Translations under genes and position numbers: made by a program
The notes under the pieces: generated by a model
Databases searched by the model: none
What the model saw: the letters and a program-made list of their open reading frames with translations, nothing else
Told to the model about the DNA's origin: nothing
Source: Candidatus Latescibacterota bacterium
GTDB lineage: Bacteria > JAAXHH01 > JABIQT01
Assembly: GCA_018667995.1 (NCBI GenBank)
Contig: JABIQT010000200.1
Location: forward strand, 1 to 5,815
Direction: 5' to 3'
Length of the DNA stretch: 5,815 nucleotides
Shown: one piece after another, positions 5,562 through 5,815 of the stretch
How the letters are laid out: every line of letters starts with the position of its first letter
Position numbering within the stretch: the first letter of the stretch is position 1

Positions 5562-5815
5562 TTATTGCGGCCACCCGTCCGGTAGACAGAGCGGCGCCGA
5601 ATTGGAACCGTCATCCGGTCCATCTGTGGACAGAAATAGTGCCCGAACCTGCTCATTCATGTCACGACACAGGTCCCGGCCAGCGATCTGCCAGTGGTTG
5701 CGCTGAGCGGGCTTGTCTATGCCGCAGAACCCGGCAAACAGGATCCAGCGGGGTGTCTCCGTATAATCATGCCCCATCTCATGCCACATAGTCGGATCGA
5801 TGACTACCACGTCCC
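5562..5815 (-). CDS. Phytanoyl-CoA dioxygenase (PhyH)-like Fe(II)/2-oxoglutarate oxygenase, C-terminal part
   Basis: The frame is open to the window edge, so only about the last 83 residues are visible and the start is not here; the GTG at 5810 is internal. The visible beginning, DVVVIDPTMWHEMGHDYTE then TPRW, is the late core strand pair of the double-stranded beta-helix fold. In this family the His after the W of the D-x-x-x-W-H stretch is the distal iron ligand, and an Arg eleven residues later binds the 2-oxoglutarate carboxylate. Here the His (5781-5783) and Arg (5748-5750) are spaced by exactly 11, as in human PhyH (His264, Arg275). The first iron ligands (HxD) would lie beyond the window. 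The substrate is unknown; bacterial members hydroxylate diverse small molecules. The tail after about 40 residues (QRNHWQIAGRDLCRDMNEQ) is polar and unassigned. Confidence 0.7.
   Translation of the reverse strand, partial: DVVVIDPTMWHEMGHDYTETPRWILFAGFCGIDKPAQRNHWQIAGRDLCRDMNEQVRALFLSTDGPDDGSNSAPLCLPDGWPQ

Noticed and set aside
5511-5572. 9-bp direct repeat ATTGCGGCC at 5511-5519 and 5564-5572.
   Set aside because: Two short copies, one overlapping the end of the dioxygenase coding sequence, with no further copies or pattern; chance is sufficient.

Overview
The window reads as chromosomal DNA of a Gram-negative, selenocysteine-using bacterium. It has an outer-membrane beta-barrel protein, an inner-membrane glycosyltransferase of the GT39 type and a selenoprotein-like redoxin. 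The lineage cannot be fixed from this sequence. The gene mix would suit deltaproteobacteria-like or Tectomicrobia/Rokubacteria-like environmental genomes, but that is only an impression. No phage, transposase, CRISPR array, rRNA or tRNA was seen.

Layout from left to right. The 3' part of an outer-membrane barrel gene runs rightward (1-666). It converges on a leftward pair: a GT39-like integral-membrane glycosyltransferase (1919-3460), followed with an 8-base ATGAATAA overlap by a membrane-anchored SGNH/GDSL hydrolase (763-1926). The pair looks translationally coupled and probably acts on a lipid-linked or surface glycan. A 12-bp inverted repeat enclosing a smaller hairpin sits at the convergent gene ends. 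About 580 bases (3461-4041) then separate this pair from a rightward gene. That stretch holds no gene I can support, but it has two clear stem-loops.

The centrepiece is 4042-5022. One reading frame, interrupted only by a TGA at 4219-4221, encodes an AhpC/TSA-type redoxin domain fused to a DsbD N-terminal-like domain. The TGA falls exactly where the first cysteine of the redoxin CxxC motif belongs (W-TGA-G-F-C-K). A 6-bp stem with a GGTTG loop begins 15 bases after it, and the loop begins 21 bases after it. This is best read as selenocysteine (UxxC) with a bacterial SECIS element, which a standard gene caller would split into two broken pieces. The partner domain keeps the paired cysteines (YQACDATGC) expected of a DsbD-alpha-type domain, so the protein looks like a self-contained thiol/selenol relay. 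It has no visible signal peptide.

On the right, two leftward genes follow. One is a small uncharacterised protein (5067-5420) with a near-consensus sigma-70 promoter and a strong ribosome binding site. The other is the C-terminal end of a phytanoyl-CoA dioxygenase-like Fe(II)/2-oxoglutarate enzyme (5562-5815), which runs off the window edge.
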